NCBI RefSeq assembly: GCF_001424145.1
Contig: NZ_LMQM01000010.1
Location: forward strand, 739,606-803,605
Source: Chryseobacterium sp. Leaf404
Lineage (GTDB): Bacteria > Bacteroidota > Bacteroidia > Flavobacteriales > Weeksellaceae
DNA length: 64,000 nt
Direction of reading: 5' to 3'
In this document: positions 24,566 through 33,746 of the stretch, in pieces
Position numbering within the stretch: the first letter of the stretch is position 1
How the letters are laid out: each line of letters opens with the position of its first letter
Made by a program: the position numbers and the translations under genes
Notes under the pieces: model-generated
Database searches by the model: none
What the model was told of the DNA's origin: nothing
The model's input: the letters and a program-made list of their open reading frames with translations, nothing else

Positions 24566-26647
24566 TTACCAAATCATAATTCTTTCGGCTGGTGCTTTAT
24601 ACATTTTGTCACCTTCTTTAATATCGAATGCTTTAATAAAAGAATTCTGATTCACCAATGGCCCAAAAGCCCTGAAAATACCGGGAGAGTGGGGATCTGT
24701 TTTTACCTGATTAATCATATACTGTTCGGTAGATTTGGTGCGCCAAACGGTAGCCCAGCTCATAAAAAATCTTTGATCCTGATTGAAACCGCTAATGAGA
24801 CCTGGATTTCCTTTATCTTTCAGATACATCTGTAGTGCTTCGTAAGCCACAGAAACTCCGCCTAAGTCACCAATATTTTCCCCGCTTGTAAATTTACCGT
24901 TTACGAAACTTCCTTTTACAGGCTCATAAGCATTGTATTGTGCGGCAAGCTGAGCCACTTTTGCGTCAAAGTTTTTACGGTCCTGTGCGCTCCACCAGTT
25001 GTTCAGATTTCCGTCTCCGTCGAACCTCGAACCGCTGTCGTCAAAACCATGAGAAATTTCGTGACCGATTACAGCCCCAATTCCACCAAAATTGACTGCA
25101 GCATCTGCATTTGGATTATAAAATGGAGGCTGCAGAATAGCGGCAGGAAAAACAATTTCATTATTTGAACCGCTGTAATATGCGTTCACCGTCTGCGGCG
25201 TCATGCCCCACTCTGCTCTGTCTACAGGTTTACCTATTTTCTCAAGACTTTTTTCATATTGCCATGCTGACACGTTCTGGAGGTTGGAATATAAAGTAGA
25301 ACCTTTTTCAACTTTCAGCTTAGAATAATCTTTCCACTGATCGGGGTAAGCGATTTTCACACTGAATTTAGAAAGTTTTTCATGTGCTTTCACCTTGGTT
25401 TCAGGAGACATCCAGTCGATTTCTGTAATATGCTTATCAAAAGCTTTTACAATATAATCGATGTAGGTTTCCATCTGTTGTTTTGATTCCGGAGTGAAAT
25501 ATTTTTCAACATATAATTTGCCAAAGGCTTCCCCTAAAATAGAATTAACGAGACCCAAGCCTCTTTTATTCATCGGCCTCTGCTCCTTCTGACCCTGGAG
25601 GTATTTAGAATAAAAATCAAATCTTATCTGCTCGAGATTTTCATCAAGATTTGATGCATTTCCGTTGATGACGTGATATTTCAAATAATCTTTCAGCAGA
25701 GGAATATTTTTCTGCGTAAAGATATTATCCATATTCTGATAATATTTCAGTTCACCAATAATTACGCGGTCGGTATTTACACCTGCATCTTTCAGATATT
25801 CCGGCAGGTTAACATTTTTCACCAAAGGCGACAGTTCTGACACTTTTTTAGGATTGTATCTTAAATTGGCATCACGGTTCTGTTCCAGTGTTAAAAGATC
25901 ATTAGCCATTTTCTTCTCAAAATCTACAACAGTTTTCGCTGCAGCATCAGCATTTTTGTAACCAAGAAGTGTAAAAAGTTTTGCGATGTAATTTTGATAT
26001 TCAGCTAACGTTTTGGTGTTTGCCTCGTTTACCTTCTGATAATAATCACGTCCCAAACCAAGATCCGGACCACCCAGATAAACTGCATTCATCTTAGAAT
26101 CTTTCAGATCAGCACCTACTCTCCAGCCGTAGAATGAATTATCCCCCAGCCTTGTAGCTTCCAGTAAATATTTCTGAAGATCGCTTACCGTCTTAATGGC
26201 ATCAATTTTTGCCAAATCAGATTTTATTGGAGCTAAACCTTCAGCATTCCGTTTCGAAGTATCCATAAAACTTGCGTACAGATTCTGGATTTTCTCTCCT
26301 TCAGAACCCTGAGGATAATTTTCATCTAAAATTCCTTTCAGAATAGCCAGGGAAGCATCGTCTACATTCTCTCTCAACGCATTGAAAGATCCCCAACTCG
26401 CCTTATCAGAAGGAATCTGCGTTTCTTTCACCCAGTTTCCGTTGACATATGTAAAAAAATCGTCCTGAGGTCTTACAGATTGATCCATGTAGGAAAGATT
26501 TAAACCTTCTTCCTTAACCTCTTCTTTTTCAGGTGATTCCATTGCAGGAACAGGTTTTTCAACTACAGCAGCTGTTTTTGTTGTGCCGCAGGAATTCAGA
26601 AAAACAAGACCTGAAAATGCCAAAACGGCAATATTTATTTTTTTCAT
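24566..26647 (-). CDS. M13-family zinc metallopeptidase (lipoprotein)
   Basis: A 693-aa neprilysin-type (M13, PepO-like) endopeptidase anchored as a lipoprotein (LVFLNSCGTTK). The N-terminal M13_N domain starts at MDQSVRPQDDFFTYVNGNWV. The catalytic core has VIGHEISHGFDDSGSRFDGD (HExxH) and the third ligand Glu in GENIGDLGGVSVAYEAL. The C-terminus KMYKAPAERIMIW is typical. It degrades short peptides in the periplasm or outside the cell. A close paralogue at 40219-42255 has an ordinary signal peptide instead of a lipobox. Monocistronic. Confidence 0.95.
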   Translation of the reverse strand: MKKINIAVLAFSGLVFLNSCGTTKTAAVVEKPVPAMESPEKEEVKEEGLNLSYMDQSVRPQDDFFTYVNGNWVKETQIPSDKASWGSFNALRENVDDASLAILKGILDENYPQGSEGEKIQNLYASFMDTSKRNAEGLAPIKSDLAKIDAIKTVSDLQKYLLEATRLGDNSFYGWRVGADLKDSKMNAVYLGGPDLGLGRDYYQKVNEANTKTLAEYQNYIAKLFTLLGYKNADAAAKTVVDFEKKMANDLLTLEQNRDANLRYNPKKVSELSPLVKNVNLPEYLKDAGVNTDRVIIGELKYYQNMDNIFTQKNIPLLKDYLKYHVINGNASNLDENLEQIRFDFYSKYLQGQKEQRPMNKRGLGLVNSILGEAFGKLYVEKYFTPESKQQMETYIDYIVKAFDKHITEIDWMSPETKVKAHEKLSKFSVKIAYPDQWKDYSKLKVEKGSTLYSNLQNVSAWQYEKSLEKIGKPVDRAEWGMTPQTVNAYYSGSNNEIVFPAAILQPPFYNPNADAAVNFGGIGAVIGHEISHGFDDSGSRFDGDGNLNNWWSAQDRKNFDAKVAQLAAQYNAYEPVKGSFVNGKFTSGENIGDLGGVSVAYEALQMYLKDKGNPGLISGFNQDQRFFMSWATVWRTKSTEQYMINQVKTDPHSPGIFRAFGPLVNQNSFIKAFDIKEGDKMYKAPAERIMIW

Positions 26648-26765
26648 TAAAATTTTGATTTATGATTTTAAAATGAATATCAAATATAATGAATAGTTGA
26701 TGAAAAAAGGCACATAATCGCCTACTCATCCTTAAAATTAAAACGCTGATCTCACTGAAATATTT

Positions 26766-26773
26766 TAAATTTG
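26766..26773 (+). promoter_or_regulatory. -7 box TAAATTTG abutting the VOC start
   Basis: TAAATTTG ends only 4 bp before ATG 26778, so the transcript would be leaderless or nearly so. Confidence 0.45.
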
Positions 26774-26777
26774 ATGT

Positions 26778-27155
26778 ATGAAAATACATCACATTGCCAT
26801 CATCTGTTCAGATTATGAAGTCTCAAAGAAGTTTTATACCGAAAGTTTAGGTTTAACTATCCTCCGTGAAGTCTATCGGGAAGAGAGGCAGTCTTACAAA
26901 CTCGATCTGGCAATTGGAGAACATTATGTGATTGAATTATTTTCATTTCCAAATCCTCCGGAACGGCCATCCAGACCGGAATCATGCGGTTTGAGACACT
27001 TGGCTTTTTCTGTTGGAAATGTGAATGAAAAGCGGGAAGGATTAATTCAGCAAGGTTTAAACTGCGAAGAAATAAGAATTGACGAATTTACCGGAAAAGC
27101 ATTTTTCTTTACTCAGGATCCTGATGGTTTGCCTTTGGAGTTTTATGAGATGTGA
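26778..27155 (+). CDS. VOC-family (glyoxalase I-like) protein
   Basis: A 125-aa single vicinal-oxygen-chelate domain: MKIHHIAIICSDYEVSKKFY, LGLTILREVYREER, then the second betaalphabetabetabeta module CGLRHLAFSVGNVNEKREGL and DPDGLPLEFYEM. Metal ligands are His (IHHIA), Glu in YVIELFSF, His (LRHLAF) and Glu in LEFYE. It is of the GloA2/SMU1112c-like type; lactoylglutathione activity is not demonstrated for the group. It stands alone. Confidence 0.9.
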   Translation: MKIHHIAIICSDYEVSKKFYTESLGLTILREVYREERQSYKLDLAIGEHYVIELFSFPNPPERPSRPESCGLRHLAFSVGNVNEKREGLIQQGLNCEEIRIDEFTGKAFFFTQDPDGLPLEFYEM

Positions 27156-27172
27156 TTTAAAATTAAAAAATA

Positions 27173-27688
27173 TTAGTAATCAATATTATATTCAAATTTC
27201 ACAGTATCTGGTTTTGTATTGATTAACTGTCTGGATTTTAAGATTTTAAAGATGTTGTTTTCGAAGATGTGAAAATCTGCATTTTCGGAACACCCACTGT
27301 AAAAGCCTTCATTATTGCGGCTAATTTTAGCAGTGCTTGATTCTCTATTTTCGTTAGACAAATTATAGTTAAGCGTCATTTTAATTTGATAATCTTCATC
27401 CAGAAAACGCAATGATTTTCTATAATTTAAATCAAGGCTAAGTTGAAAAATGATCTTACATTCGAATTTATTGAGATAAAATGCAAAAAACAGATCCTCA
27501 GAAAGGATTAAATCTTCAGTAAAATACCTAAAAGAATTGTTTTCAAGATAATTTTTCAGGAATAAGCGGATATAATTTTCAGTATCAAGATTTAAATTTT
27601 CATCTTTGGTAATCCCTTTTTCCAAAAGATGTTTAAAATGAGGCAATTCAATTTTTACGAACTGATTATAAATTTCTTTGTCCTTCAT
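27173..27688 (-). CDS. Hypothetical protein
   Basis: A 171-aa protein I do not recognise, without signal peptide or membrane segment. It is rich in Asn, Phe and Leu (LDTENYIRLFLKNYLENN, EDLFFAFYLNKFECKIIFQL, IFENNIFKILKSRQL). It lies 37 bp before DUF1634 on the same strand and could be cotranscribed. Probably cytosolic. Confidence 0.7.
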   Translation of the reverse strand: MKDKEIYNQFVKIELPHFKHLLEKGITKDENLNLDTENYIRLFLKNYLENNSFRYFTEDLILSEDLFFAFYLNKFECKIIFQLSLDLNYRKSLRFLDEDYQIKMTLNYNLSNENRESSTAKISRNNEGFYSGCSENADFHIFENNIFKILKSRQLINTKPDTVKFEYNIDY

Positions 27689-27725
27689 TATTAACTATCG
27701 AAAATTTTATTTTTTCTAATCGTTT

Positions 27726-28109
27726 TTAATGCGCATAACCCGCAAAGAAACTCACTGCCATAATTGCCAGAACGATAGACGAAATAATGACATACGTGTA
27801 ATCTTTTTCCTTCAAATATCCAATCAGAGCAAAGATAATTCGCATTAATGGCGTGAAAATCAGCATCAGAATTCCCAATTGAATAATGGCCATTCCTTCC
27901 CCCTTACAAAGTGTTTCCCAAAAGTGGCTCCAGACTTTTTCTGAAGACGTTCCCATGTCGAGAAGTTTGTATTTTCGTGGCATTTTGAAACCTTCCATGA
28001 AAAGTTTAATAAAACCAATCACGGATGTGATTACCGATAAAATAACACCTACTCTCAGAAGATTTCCAACGGAACGGTTCAGGTCGACATCAGTGAAATT
28101 CTTTCTCAT
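27726..28109 (-). CDS. DUF1634 membrane protein
   Basis: A 127-aa protein with three transmembrane helices (VGNLLRVGVILSVITSVIGF, AIIQLGILMLIFTPLMRIIF, YVIISSIVLAIMAVSFFAGY). DUF1634 proteins are standard partners of TauE/SafE permeases, and here the start overlaps the permease stop by four bases (ATGA), so they are translated together. Possibly an accessory subunit of the exporter. Confidence 0.92.
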   Translation of the reverse strand: MRKNFTDVDLNRSVGNLLRVGVILSVITSVIGFIKLFMEGFKMPRKYKLLDMGTSSEKVWSHFWETLCKGEGMAIIQLGILMLIFTPLMRIIFALIGYLKEKDYTYVIISSIVLAIMAVSFFAGYAH

Positions 28110-28936
28110 GAAAAGTTGTTTCTAATCCCATTATACATCATATATACTGAAAGAATTGTAATCACAATTGCGAAAAAAGTCTTTAATTTTTTAGTTTTAG
28201 ATACCATCAAAGTCTTAGAACCGATGAAACTTCCCACCACTACTCCTACCAAAACGGGAGCAACAATTACGGGAATAATTTCACCTCTCTGAAAATAGAT
28301 CAGTGAACTCGCAACGGCAGTTACGCCAATCATAAAATTACTGGTTGTGGTAGACACTTTAAACGGCAACCTCATCATATTATCCATTGCCAAAACTTTC
28401 AAAGCCCCGGAACCAATACCTAAAAGTCCGGACATGGCGCCAGCAAACATCATCATAAAAAATCCTGGAACGGTATTTCTTGCGGAATAGCTTTTCAGAA
28501 CACCTTTGTCTGGGAAAGTTCCGTACAGTTTTAATTTATCTTCCAGAGTCCCTTTAATTCTGGGTTCCTGATGGTCGGGTTTTCCCTTTAAATTTAAAAC
28601 AACGGTAAGCAAAAGAATACTTGCGAAGATAATTCCGATGGTATTGGGATTCAGCATCCCCGAAACCAAAGCGCCTGCGATAGCTCCGGCAGTGGTGGCA
28701 ATTTCCAGAAACATACCAATTCTCATGTTGGTGAAACCCTCTTTTACAAAGGCAACTGCTGCACCGGAAGAAGTTCCGATTACTGAGATAAGTGAAGCAC
28801 CGATGGCGTAATGCATTGGCACACCGAAACCCAGCGTCAATAAAGGAATAATTATAACTCCACCTCCTAAACCTGTGAGAGAACCCAAAAGTCCTGCAGA
28901 TATTGCTCCAAGGAAGAGAATGATGATTTCAGACAT
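28106..28936 (-). CDS. TauE/SafE-family sulfite/sulfonate exporter
   Basis: A 276-aa permease with about eight transmembrane helices and the family start MSEIIILFLGAISAGLLGSL, TGLGGGVIIIPLL in the first repeat and MSGLLGIGSGALKVLAMDNM in the second. The family exports sulfite, sulfoacetate and related sulfur or organic anions; the substrate here is unknown. It is the first gene of a two-gene unit with DUF1634. Confidence 0.92.
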   Translation of the reverse strand: MSEIIILFLGAISAGLLGSLTGLGGGVIIIPLLTLGFGVPMHYAIGASLISVIGTSSGAAVAFVKEGFTNMRIGMFLEIATTAGAIAGALVSGMLNPNTIGIIFASILLLTVVLNLKGKPDHQEPRIKGTLEDKLKLYGTFPDKGVLKSYSARNTVPGFFMMMFAGAMSGLLGIGSGALKVLAMDNMMRLPFKVSTTTSNFMIGVTAVASSLIYFQRGEIIPVIVAPVLVGVVVGSFIGSKTLMVSKTKKLKTFFAIVITILSVYMMYNGIRNNFS

Positions 28937-28999
28937 GCTACAAATATAAAACTATTGAGGTTTTTGGGCAAACATTTAAATAAAGATTATTTTTTGCTG

Positions 29000-29007
29000 T
29001 ATTTTTG
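29000..29007 (+). promoter_or_regulatory. -7 box TATTTTTG
   Basis: It matches TAnnTTTG, 16 bp before the DUF1543 start at 29024. Confidence 0.4.
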
Positions 29008-29023
29008 CAACATACAAACTTCT

Positions 29024-29575
29024 ATGAAACTGTTTTACATCATACTCGGAGCAACTCCGAAAGGAAGAAATATCGAGCAGCACGACGTGTTCTTCGGGAT
29101 TGCAGAAAACCTCAAAGACCTCGTTCCGGTGATGAAAGATTTCTGGCCCGAAGCAAAGGGTAAAATTCACATTGACGCCTATCAGGAAGTGAAATTTGCT
29201 GATGGCTACGAAATTTCTGTAGAGCCCAAAAACAGCTTTGAGAACGAAGAAAAACTCTTTTTTGTAAATCTCGGTGGGTACAAAGCAGATCATTTCAAAG
29301 AGTTTCACGAGCAGCATCTGATGGTAGGAAAAACTCTGGGTGAAGTGGTGAAAAAATCAAAATCTACGGAATTTTATCAGACGATGGGCTTTAAAGGCGC
29401 AGGAAGTCATATTGATGAAAAATTCGGGGTTGATATTGACGATATTTTCAGTGTCACAGACATTCTTCCCACCGAAATGAAGCAAAACTATTCCTTAAAA
29501 ATAACGAAGTCTGAAGAAGAAAATCAGGAAAATTTTACTTTTCTCGGTTATCTGATGCTTGATAAAATTAAATAA
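29024..29575 (+). CDS. DUF1543 protein
   Basis: A 183-aa cytosolic protein of the DUF1543 family: MKLFYIILGATPKGRNIEQH, HDVFFGIAENLKDLVP and YKADHFKEFHEQHLMVGKTL are its hallmark segments. The function is unknown. I use ATG 29024 because the longer frame from 28955 lies across the promoter. The gap to purK is 22 bp, so they may be cotranscribed. Confidence 0.88.
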   Translation: MKLFYIILGATPKGRNIEQHDVFFGIAENLKDLVPVMKDFWPEAKGKIHIDAYQEVKFADGYEISVEPKNSFENEEKLFFVNLGGYKADHFKEFHEQHLMVGKTLGEVVKKSKSTEFYQTMGFKGAGSHIDEKFGVDIDDIFSVTDILPTEMKQNYSLKITKSEEENQENFTFLGYLMLDKIK

Positions 29576-29597
29576 TAAATCTACTTAAAATAAAATA

Positions 29598-30707
29598 ATG
29601 AAAATTGGAATCTTAGGAGGCGGACAGCTCGGGAGAATGCTTATTCAGGAAGCCTTGAAATATGATGATGAGTTTTATACTTTAGATCCGGCTGCCGATG
29701 CGCCTTGTCACACTATTTCTCACTTTACACAGGGAAATTTTAATGATTATGAAACGGTTTTAAATTTCGGACAGGGAAAAGATGTGGTAACTATTGAAAT
29801 TGAACACGTGAATGCAGATGCCCTGGAAACCCTTGAAAATCAAGGCATAAAAGTGGTTCCGAATTCACAGATTATCAAAACTATACAGCAGAAAATTCTT
29901 CAGAAGCAGTTTTACAAAGAGCACAACATCCCGAGTCCGGATTTTGAAATTATGGACGGAACGGAAGACGAAATTAAAATCGAATTTCCTTTTGTACAAA
30001 AACTCAACACGGGCGGTTACGATGGTAAAGGTGTACAGATTATCCGCAATTCTGACGATTTAAAGAATTTATGGACTGAAGATTCCGTCTTGGAAAACCT
30101 GGTTGATATTGAAAAAGAACTTTCCATCATCGTTGCCATCAACGAAAATGGTGAAACACAGACTTTCCCAGTCACAGAAATGGTTGCCGACCCAAAATTA
30201 AACCTTTTGGATTTTAATATCTGCCCGGTTCATCTGACTGAGGAAATTGAAAATCAGATCTACTCTATCACAGACAAATTTCTTGCTGCAGTAAACTCTC
30301 CGGGACTTTTTGCGATTGAATTGTTTTTAGATAAAAAAGGAAAAGTCTGGGTGAACGAAACTGCACCGAGACTGCACAATTCCGGTCATCAAAGCCAGGA
30401 AGGAAACGCCAATTCGCAGTTCGAACAAATGTACAGAGTGGTAAAAAACTTACCTTTAGCCGATACCGACGCGATTATTTACAGCGGAATGCTTAATCTG
30501 GTAGGTGCAGAAGGCTTCTCGGGAAAAGTAATTTATGAAGGTATGGAAGAAGTTTTAAAACTTCCTGAAACTTATATTCATCTGTACGGAAAAACAGAAA
30601 CCAAGCCAGGAAGAAAGATGGGACACATCAATGTCTTAGCAGATTCTCGCGAGGAACTGATGGAGAAGCTGATACAGGTGAAAGCGATGGTGAGAGTGAT
30701 CGCTTAA
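29598..30707 (+). CDS. purK: N5-carboxyaminoimidazole ribonucleotide synthase
   Basis: A 369-aa ATP-grasp enzyme of de novo purine synthesis: converts AIR, ATP and bicarbonate to N5-CAIR. The start MKIGILGGGQLGRMLIQEAL and the ATP-grasp core (FPFVQKLNTGGYDGKGVQII, FAIELFLDKKGKVWVNETAP, RLHNSGH) are diagnostic. The purine genes purL and purB are also in this window but far away, and purE is not visible. A strong terminator follows at 30729. Confidence 0.96.
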   Translation: MKIGILGGGQLGRMLIQEALKYDDEFYTLDPAADAPCHTISHFTQGNFNDYETVLNFGQGKDVVTIEIEHVNADALETLENQGIKVVPNSQIIKTIQQKILQKQFYKEHNIPSPDFEIMDGTEDEIKIEFPFVQKLNTGGYDGKGVQIIRNSDDLKNLWTEDSVLENLVDIEKELSIIVAINENGETQTFPVTEMVADPKLNLLDFNICPVHLTEEIENQIYSITDKFLAAVNSPGLFAIELFLDKKGKVWVNETAPRLHNSGHQSQEGNANSQFEQMYRVVKNLPLADTDAIIYSGMLNLVGAEGFSGKVIYEGMEEVLKLPETYIHLYGKTETKPGRKMGHINVLADSREELMEKLIQVKAMVRVIA

Positions 30708-30728
30708 GATCTTTAAAATATATTGAGG

Positions 30729-30757
30729 AAGACTGCTTTTTGGGCAGTCTTTTTTTG
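30729..30757 (+). terminator. Terminator after purK
   Basis: AAGACTGC, loop TTTTTGG, GCAGTCTT and a run of T. Confidence 0.88.
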
Positions 30758-30898
30758 TAAATTATTTTAAAAATATCAGGTTCTATCGAAAATTTGGTAT
30801 ATCAAAATCCTCTTGTTATTTCTATACACCTGGTGTTTAGGAAAGAAATGAAGGCATCATTTTTGAATCCACAGAGAAATACCTCAAAAATATTCTTT

Positions 30899-31441
30899 AT
30901 GAAAACTTACAAAAAAATACTTTTGCCTTTGGCAGCCGGCGTTTTGGGATTGTTAGTTTTAAATTCATGTTCGGTTGGGATTCCGAAAAATGCTGTAGCT
31001 GTACAGAATTTTAGTGCAGACAAATACCTTGGAAAATGGTATGAGATTGCAAGATTCGACTACAAATTTGAAAAGGATATGGATAATGTAACAGCCGAGT
31101 ATTCTTACAACGATAGAGGTAATATCAAAGTCAAAAACCGTGGCTACAATTACGTAAAAAAAGAGTGGAAAGAATCTGTGGGTGAGGCGAAATTTGTGAA
31201 TGAAAAAACTGAAGCACGCCTTAAAGTTTCTTTTTTTAAACCCATTTGGGCAGGTTATAATGTGATCGACATTGACGAAAATTACCAGTATGCTTTGGTA
31301 GCGGGCAACAGTGTAAAATACAATTGGATCTTATCCCGAACTCCTGAAATCCCTGAAAGCATTAAACTCCGGTTTCTTGAAAAAGCTAAAAATCTGGGGT
31401 ACAATACTGATAATCTGATCTGGGTGAAACACAACAAATAA
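30899..31441 (+). CDS. blc: Lipocalin (Blc-type) lipoprotein
   Basis: A 180-aa outer-membrane lipocalin. Start at ATG 30899 (MKTYKKILLPLAAG), because the upstream in-frame ATG at 30794 only adds unconserved sequence. Lipobox LLVLNSCSVG. The lipocalin signature is FSADKYLGKWYEIARFDYKF, with later ARLKVSFFKPIWAGYNVID, YALVAGNSVKYNWILSRTPE and LGYNTDNLIWVKH. The family binds lipids or lysophospholipids and responds to envelope stress. Monocistronic. Confidence 0.93.
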   Translation: MKTYKKILLPLAAGVLGLLVLNSCSVGIPKNAVAVQNFSADKYLGKWYEIARFDYKFEKDMDNVTAEYSYNDRGNIKVKNRGYNYVKKEWKESVGEAKFVNEKTEARLKVSFFKPIWAGYNVIDIDENYQYALVAGNSVKYNWILSRTPEIPESIKLRFLEKAKNLGYNTDNLIWVKHNK

Positions 31442-31504
31442 AAATTTTCTCTTAGACCTCAATGATTTTACGGATATAAGCAAAAAATCTGAATGCTGAA
31501 AAAC

Positions 31505-31535
31505 GTTTGGGGCGACAATTGCAGCCGCCCCAAAC
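31505..31535 (-). terminator. 10-bp perfect stem terminator of the VWA gene
   Basis: GTTTGGGGCG and CGCCCCAAAC pair perfectly around an 11-nt loop. On the minus strand it is followed by GTTTTTC. It is 80 bp after the VWA stop; the rest of this 173-bp gap shows nothing else. Confidence 0.75.
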
Positions 31536-31614
31536 TCAATAAACAATATTAACACTCATCTGTTTTTTGTTGAGTTTAATTCCCAATTTCAAATCTTAAA
31601 TCTAAAATGTCAAA

Positions 31615-32808
31615 TTAAAAACTATATCCTTTTTTCTTTGCAATTTCTGCAATCGACTTTTCGATGGCTTTTCCCAAATCATCCGCATCAGAGCTTCCCT
31701 GTTTTTTGGTTTCAGTATCAATAAATTCCTGTCTTTTTCTTGCTAAAACTTCAATCTCTTTTTGGATCTTATCGCGTTCTGCAGATTTCTGAGACACAAT
31801 TTTCTGAATTTCATATTTACTTTTCCCCTTCAGCTCAGACGGCAACTCTTCTTCTCTGATTGATGAAATGTAACTTTTATCCTTTTCAACTTTATCCACC
31901 AAATCCCAGTGGTCATTTTTGTAAGCGTTCTTTTTAGACTTGCTCACGGCTCTTTCCACAGCATTTGATGCGGAAACCGATTCTGCATTAGAATCCTGTA
32001 AATATTGTTTGCTTTTCATTTCAGAACCGCGGCTTCCGTAAGAAACATAAGTAGCATTGAGAAGACTGTTGCATTCATAAATCCTTTTATCAAAAGGAGT
32101 TTCAATGTACATCACTTTCTGGTTACTGTCGATATTAAAATATTTTCCATCCCCTAAAACCGCTCCGTTTTGCCAGAAAGTCTGTATTCCTTCTTCTCTC
32201 CCGCCACAAAAAATGGTGTTGGTATAAATGTTTTTTCTTTTTGCATCAGCAATTGTTTCCCTGTAACTTATTTTTCCCTGATCGAATGGTTCGTTGCCGG
32301 CGATGTAGATCAATTTCATGCTCTTGATGTTGTTGTCCCAATTCAGATTTAAGGACGCATCACGAATTACGGCTCCACAAAATTCATTTCCACCATTGGT
32401 TCTCAAAGCAAAGAGTTTTTCTGAAACCAGATCCAGATCCTGAGTGAGTGGCGTCACCTGTCTGATGAAATTTTCGTCTCTTAAGCCGTCATTTCCATAT
32501 TCGTAAAGTGCAATTTCGATTTGTGGTGCCTGTCCGTTGTACTTTAGAGTGGTCAAAGTATTCACGATATTCCACAGTCTGGATTTTGCCTGATCGATGA
32601 GGCCATCCATACTGTTTGAAGTATCCAGAAGCAAAGCTACCTGAATTTTGTTGTCTTTTGAAACGGTAATTTTTGGCTCATCAGAAATATTGCTCTGTAT
32701 TATTCTTCTCTCACTGGCATTGCTACTGGAACTGGTTTCAGAAATTTTTCCTGTGCTTAAAAAAGCAGCTGCACCTACAGTTAATGCTAAAAATTTTAAG
32801 GTATTCAT
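31615..32808 (-). CDS. Secreted von Willebrand factor A domain protein
   Basis: A 397-aa exported protein. Signal peptide (LALTVGAAAFLSTG) then a VWA domain from about residue 50, with MIDAS motif LLDTSNSMDGLIDQ and the later Thr and Asp positions (FCGAVIRDASLN). The C-terminal 130 residues are a Lys/Glu-rich helical region (KIQKEIEVLARKRQEF). Possible adhesion or scaffolding role. On the minus strand, 124 bp downstream of the first SIMPL gene and probably part of the same envelope module. Confidence 0.88.
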   Translation of the reverse strand: MNTLKFLALTVGAAAFLSTGKISETSSSSNASERRIIQSNISDEPKITVSKDNKIQVALLLDTSNSMDGLIDQAKSRLWNIVNTLTTLKYNGQAPQIEIALYEYGNDGLRDENFIRQVTPLTQDLDLVSEKLFALRTNGGNEFCGAVIRDASLNLNWDNNIKSMKLIYIAGNEPFDQGKISYRETIADAKRKNIYTNTIFCGGREEGIQTFWQNGAVLGDGKYFNIDSNQKVMYIETPFDKRIYECNSLLNATYVSYGSRGSEMKSKQYLQDSNAESVSASNAVERAVSKSKKNAYKNDHWDLVDKVEKDKSYISSIREEELPSELKGKSKYEIQKIVSQKSAERDKIQKEIEVLARKRQEFIDTETKKQGSSDADDLGKAIEKSIAEIAKKKGYSF

Positions 32809-32932
32809 AATATCTGTTTTTACTGAATTTACTTTGGTTCTGTTTACGGGATTCGGGCTGCGGGGTTTGTATGAAGGTCAATAAATCTTAAATCTCAAGT
32901 TTCCAAGTCCGTTTCGAATTTTATTTCACATT

Positions 32933-33607
32933 CTAAAGAATTTCGTATCTTGCTTTGATGCTGTATTTCAGTTTGATATTTTCGATGTTGTCGAAAGAGT
33001 AATCTAAACTCTGGTCTGCTGCTTCCATCTGCACATTGGCTATTTTACTTCGGTACGCAACCGGCATCACAGTATCGCTCATGTAATCTTCCATCTCAGT
33101 AATGTCCATCGCATCTCCCGTTTTTTTGCTGATGCTTCCCAAAAGATAATCTGCTTTTTCTTTTGCAGCTTTCAATGCGTTGATCTTCACCGTTTTTCTG
33201 AATTCTGCAATCTTTGTGTTTTTAATTTCTGCAATATTCAGATTGCTTACCCATTTTTGGTTTAAATCTTCAAAAAGCTTACTCACATTGGTTTTTGCGC
33301 TGACTTTAAACTGATAACTCTTGGTAAACCTGGTCGTTTTTGAGTATAAATTCTGATACATCGATTTGAATTTGATGTCTTCATTTTTGACGCCGTTATT
33401 TTTTAAAGTTTCAAATAAAAGTTTTTCGCTGTCTGCAAGTTGATTTTTATTATCGGCTTTTATCCCGATGTTAAAAATGATTTCATCCGGTTCCACTTCC
33501 ATTTCGGCAACCCCCGTTACCTCGATTGCATTTTTTTTAATTTCCTGCGCATTCACCAAACTTCCTGCTGCAAAAATCCCGACTAATAAAAGGTGTTTCA
33601 GTTTCAT
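32933..33607 (-). CDS. SIMPL (DUF541) domain periplasmic protein
   Basis: A 224-aa protein with signal peptide ending in GSLVNAQE, then the SIMPL/DUF541 domain: IEVTGVAEMEVEPDEIIFNI, a central KAAKEKADYLLGSISKKTGD and the C-terminal KLKYSIKARYEIL. These are ring-forming periplasmic proteins linked to oxidative and envelope stress; their biochemistry is poorly defined. Its upstream region holds the direct repeats at 33680-33710, so it is a candidate target of the LytTR regulator. Confidence 0.9.
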   Translation of the reverse strand: MKLKHLLLVGIFAAGSLVNAQEIKKNAIEVTGVAEMEVEPDEIIFNIGIKADNKNQLADSEKLLFETLKNNGVKNEDIKFKSMYQNLYSKTTRFTKSYQFKVSAKTNVSKLFEDLNQKWVSNLNIAEIKNTKIAEFRKTVKINALKAAKEKADYLLGSISKKTGDAMDITEMEDYMSDTVMPVAYRSKIANVQMEAADQSLDYSFDNIENIKLKYSIKARYEIL

Positions 33608-33643
33608 AATGTAAATATTTATTGTTTATTAAAATTTCTAAAG

Positions 33644-33651
33644 TAAAATTA
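33644..33651 (-). promoter_or_regulatory. -7 box TAATTTTA of the first SIMPL gene
   Basis: A 7/8 match to TAnnTTTG on the minus strand. A TTT triplet at 33669-33671 lies 17 bp upstream and the operator ends 8 bp beyond it. This is the same layout as the other two promoters in the module. Confidence 0.5.
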
Positions 33652-33679
33652 CCATGATTTAAAGTTAAAAATCCTGAGA

Positions 33680-33710
33680 CTTGGTGGAATGGGTGTTTGG
33701 CTTGGTGGAA
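33680..33710. promoter_or_regulatory. Direct-repeat operator 1 (CTTGGTGGAA x2, 21-bp period)
   Basis: CTTGGTGGAA at 33680-33689 and again at 33701-33710, a period of exactly 21 bp, preceded by A and G respectively. The pattern ACTTGGT then GCTTGGT recurs at 34774-34801. Two short direct repeats about two helical turns apart is how LytTR-domain regulators (AgrA, ComE, AlgR type) read DNA, and a LytTR regulator is encoded at 37371-38105. Confidence 0.7.
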
Positions 33711-33746
33711 GTATTTTTTACTGGAAAATTTCTAATAAAAACCTAT

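Noticed and set aside
32827..32850. CTTTGGTT upstream of the VWA gene as a third LytTR site
   Set aside because: Only one loose half-site is present and no copy occurs 21 bp away.
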